Shown here one piece after another: positions 20,811-21,638 of a DNA stretch of 21,638 bases. Source of the DNA: SVTX01 sp964526505 (GTDB lineage Bacteria > Bacillota > Clostridia > Oscillospirales > CAG-272); assembly GCA_964526505.1 (NCBI GenBank), contig CAZGJC010000029.1, positions 1 through 21,638 on the forward strand, written 5' to 3'. Positions within the stretch are counted from its first letter, which is position 1, and every line of letters begins with the position of its first letter. Position numbers and translations under genes: made by a program. The notes below the pieces were generated by a model, which saw only the letters and a program-made list of their open reading frames with translations, was not told the DNA's origin and did no database searches.

Positions 20811-21638
20811 ATGGCTAATTTTGAAGGTTACGAGAGACGTGAGGCGAAAATCCTCGCAACTCTTAAAGAATATGGAATAAACTCTATCGACGAGTGTAAG
20901 GAAATTTGCGACGCATACGGCATCGACCCCTATAAAATCGTTGAAGAAACACAACCCATTTGCTTTGAAAACGCAAAATGGGCATATACAGTTGGTGCGG
21001 CAATAGCTATAAAGAAGGGCTGTAAAAAGGCTTCCGAAGCGGCAGCCGCTATCGGTATCGGACTCCAATCTTTCTGTATACCCGGTTCCGTTGCTGAAAA
21101 CCGTAAGGTTGGTCTCGGTCACGGAAATCTCGGTGCGATGCTCCTTTCCGAAGAAACAGAATGTTTCTGCTTCCTCGCAGGTCACGAGTCATTTGCGGCG
21201 GCAGAAGGAGCAATTAAAATCGCTCTCAATGCAAATAAAGTAAGAACAAAACCTCTTCGTGTAATTCTTAACGGTCTCGGTAAGGATGCCGCATACATTA
21301 TTTCACGTATAAACGGCTTTACTTATGTTGAAACCGAGTTTGACCCCTATTCCGAGGAAGTTAAGGTTGTTTACGAGAAGCCTTTCTCCAAGGGCGCACG
21401 TGCGGATGTTAAGTGCTACGGTTCGGACAATGTTCCCGAAGGCGTTGCAATAATGAAGCTTGAAAAGGTAGGCGTTTCCATTACAGGTAACTCCACCAAC
21501 CCCACCCGCTTCCAGCATCCCGTTGCCGGCACCTACAAAAAGTGGTGCGTTGAAAATGGCAAGAAGTATTTCTCCGTAGCATCCGGCGGCGGCACTGGTC
21601 GTACACTCCATCCCGACAATATGGCAGCCGGCCCCTCT
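20811..21638 (+). CDS. GGGtGRT protein, 3' end beyond the window
   Basis: An open frame of 276 codons without a stop, running past the right edge; the complete protein should be a few dozen residues longer. The ATG has AGGAGG about 8 bases upstream and lies 15 bases after the NifU-like gene. Near the end it carries the diagnostic GGGTGRT (259-265), preceded by YFSVAS and followed by LHPDNMAAGP. This is the motif that names the family; its function is unknown. Other features: KEICDAYGIDPYK (30-42), KKASEAAAAIGIGLQSF, the Gly-rich HGNLGAM (104-110), ECFCFLAGHESF with C118-x-C120, VILNGLGKDAAYII (151-164), and STNPTRFQHPVAGTYKKW (228-245). Cysteines are at 29, 33, 51, 71, 89, 118, 120, 202 and 246. 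There is no signal peptide. Gly-rich loops and NGLGKD suggest nucleotide or cofactor binding, which is only inference. Confidence 0.88.
   Translation, partial: MANFEGYERREAKILATLKEYGINSIDECKEICDAYGIDPYKIVEETQPICFENAKWAYTVGAAIAIKKGCKKASEAAAAIGIGLQSFCIPGSVAENRKVGLGHGNLGAMLLSEETECFCFLAGHESFAAAEGAIKIALNANKVRTKPLRVILNGLGKDAAYIISRINGFTYVETEFDPYSEEVKVVYEKPFSKGARADVKCYGSDNVPEGVAIMKLEKVGVSITGNSTNPTRFQHPVAGTYKKWCVENGKKYFSVASGGGTGRTLHPDNMAAGPS

Noticed and set aside
1..21638. CRISPR arrays, insertion sequences, prophage or conjugative genes
   Set aside because: No direct-repeat array, transposase, integrase or phage structural gene was seen; the genes are backbone types.

Overview
The window looks like chromosomal DNA from an anaerobic, endospore-forming member of the Clostridia, with an Oscillospirales-like lineage as the best guess. 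The basis is low-to-moderate GC, strong AGGAGG-type ribosome binding sites, spoVG, a SipL-like DUF3794/LysM spore-coat protein, a ClpP-fold TepA homologue, a NifU-like/GGGtGRT gene pair and a methionine gamma-lyase-family gene. It reads as a backbone region: no transposase, integrase, phage gene or CRISPR array is visible. No gene-free stretch exceeds 300 bases.

Left part (1-8507, minus strand). A tRNA-Val(UAC) runs off the left edge behind a textbook sigma-A promoter. Next comes a seven-gene unidirectional run, read right to left: murD, three consecutive M42-family metallo-aminopeptidases, a methionine gamma-lyase-family PLP enzyme, a lipoprotein made of two copies of one domain, and a NifS/IscS cysteine desulfurase. 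Gaps run from a 4-base ATGA overlap to about 40 bases. A consensus sigma-A promoter lies upstream of murD, so the run is probably one operon joining peptidoglycan synthesis, peptide breakdown and sulfur amino-acid handling. A nested inverted repeat follows the last gene.

Middle (8713-13209). A divergent GyrB/ParE-type topoisomerase subunit faces murC across a shared bidirectional terminator. spoVG is divergent from murC, and a small YfcE-type phosphodiesterase converges on spoVG.

Sporulation-like block (13391-16832). Three small unrecognised proteins form a tight operon. Beyond a terminator lies sipL on the opposite strand, and divergent from sipL is a small Amidase_6-type cysteine hydrolase. 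sipL has a good match to a mother-cell sigma-E promoter. Weaker CATAnnnTA sites precede the small-protein operon and the amidase. This is the best candidate here for an under-described sporulation module.

Right part (17081-21638). An orphan ABC-type solute-binding lipoprotein has its own promoter and terminator. A TepA-like protease lies on the minus strand. Finally, pduL, a NifU-like protein with non-canonical cysteines and a GGGtGRT protein cut by the window edge form a plus-strand operon behind a strong promoter. The last two are a recurrent pair of unknown function and the strongest lead for an undescribed biochemical system.

Several start codons were chosen on ribosome-binding-site evidence rather than longest reading frame; the entries say where.
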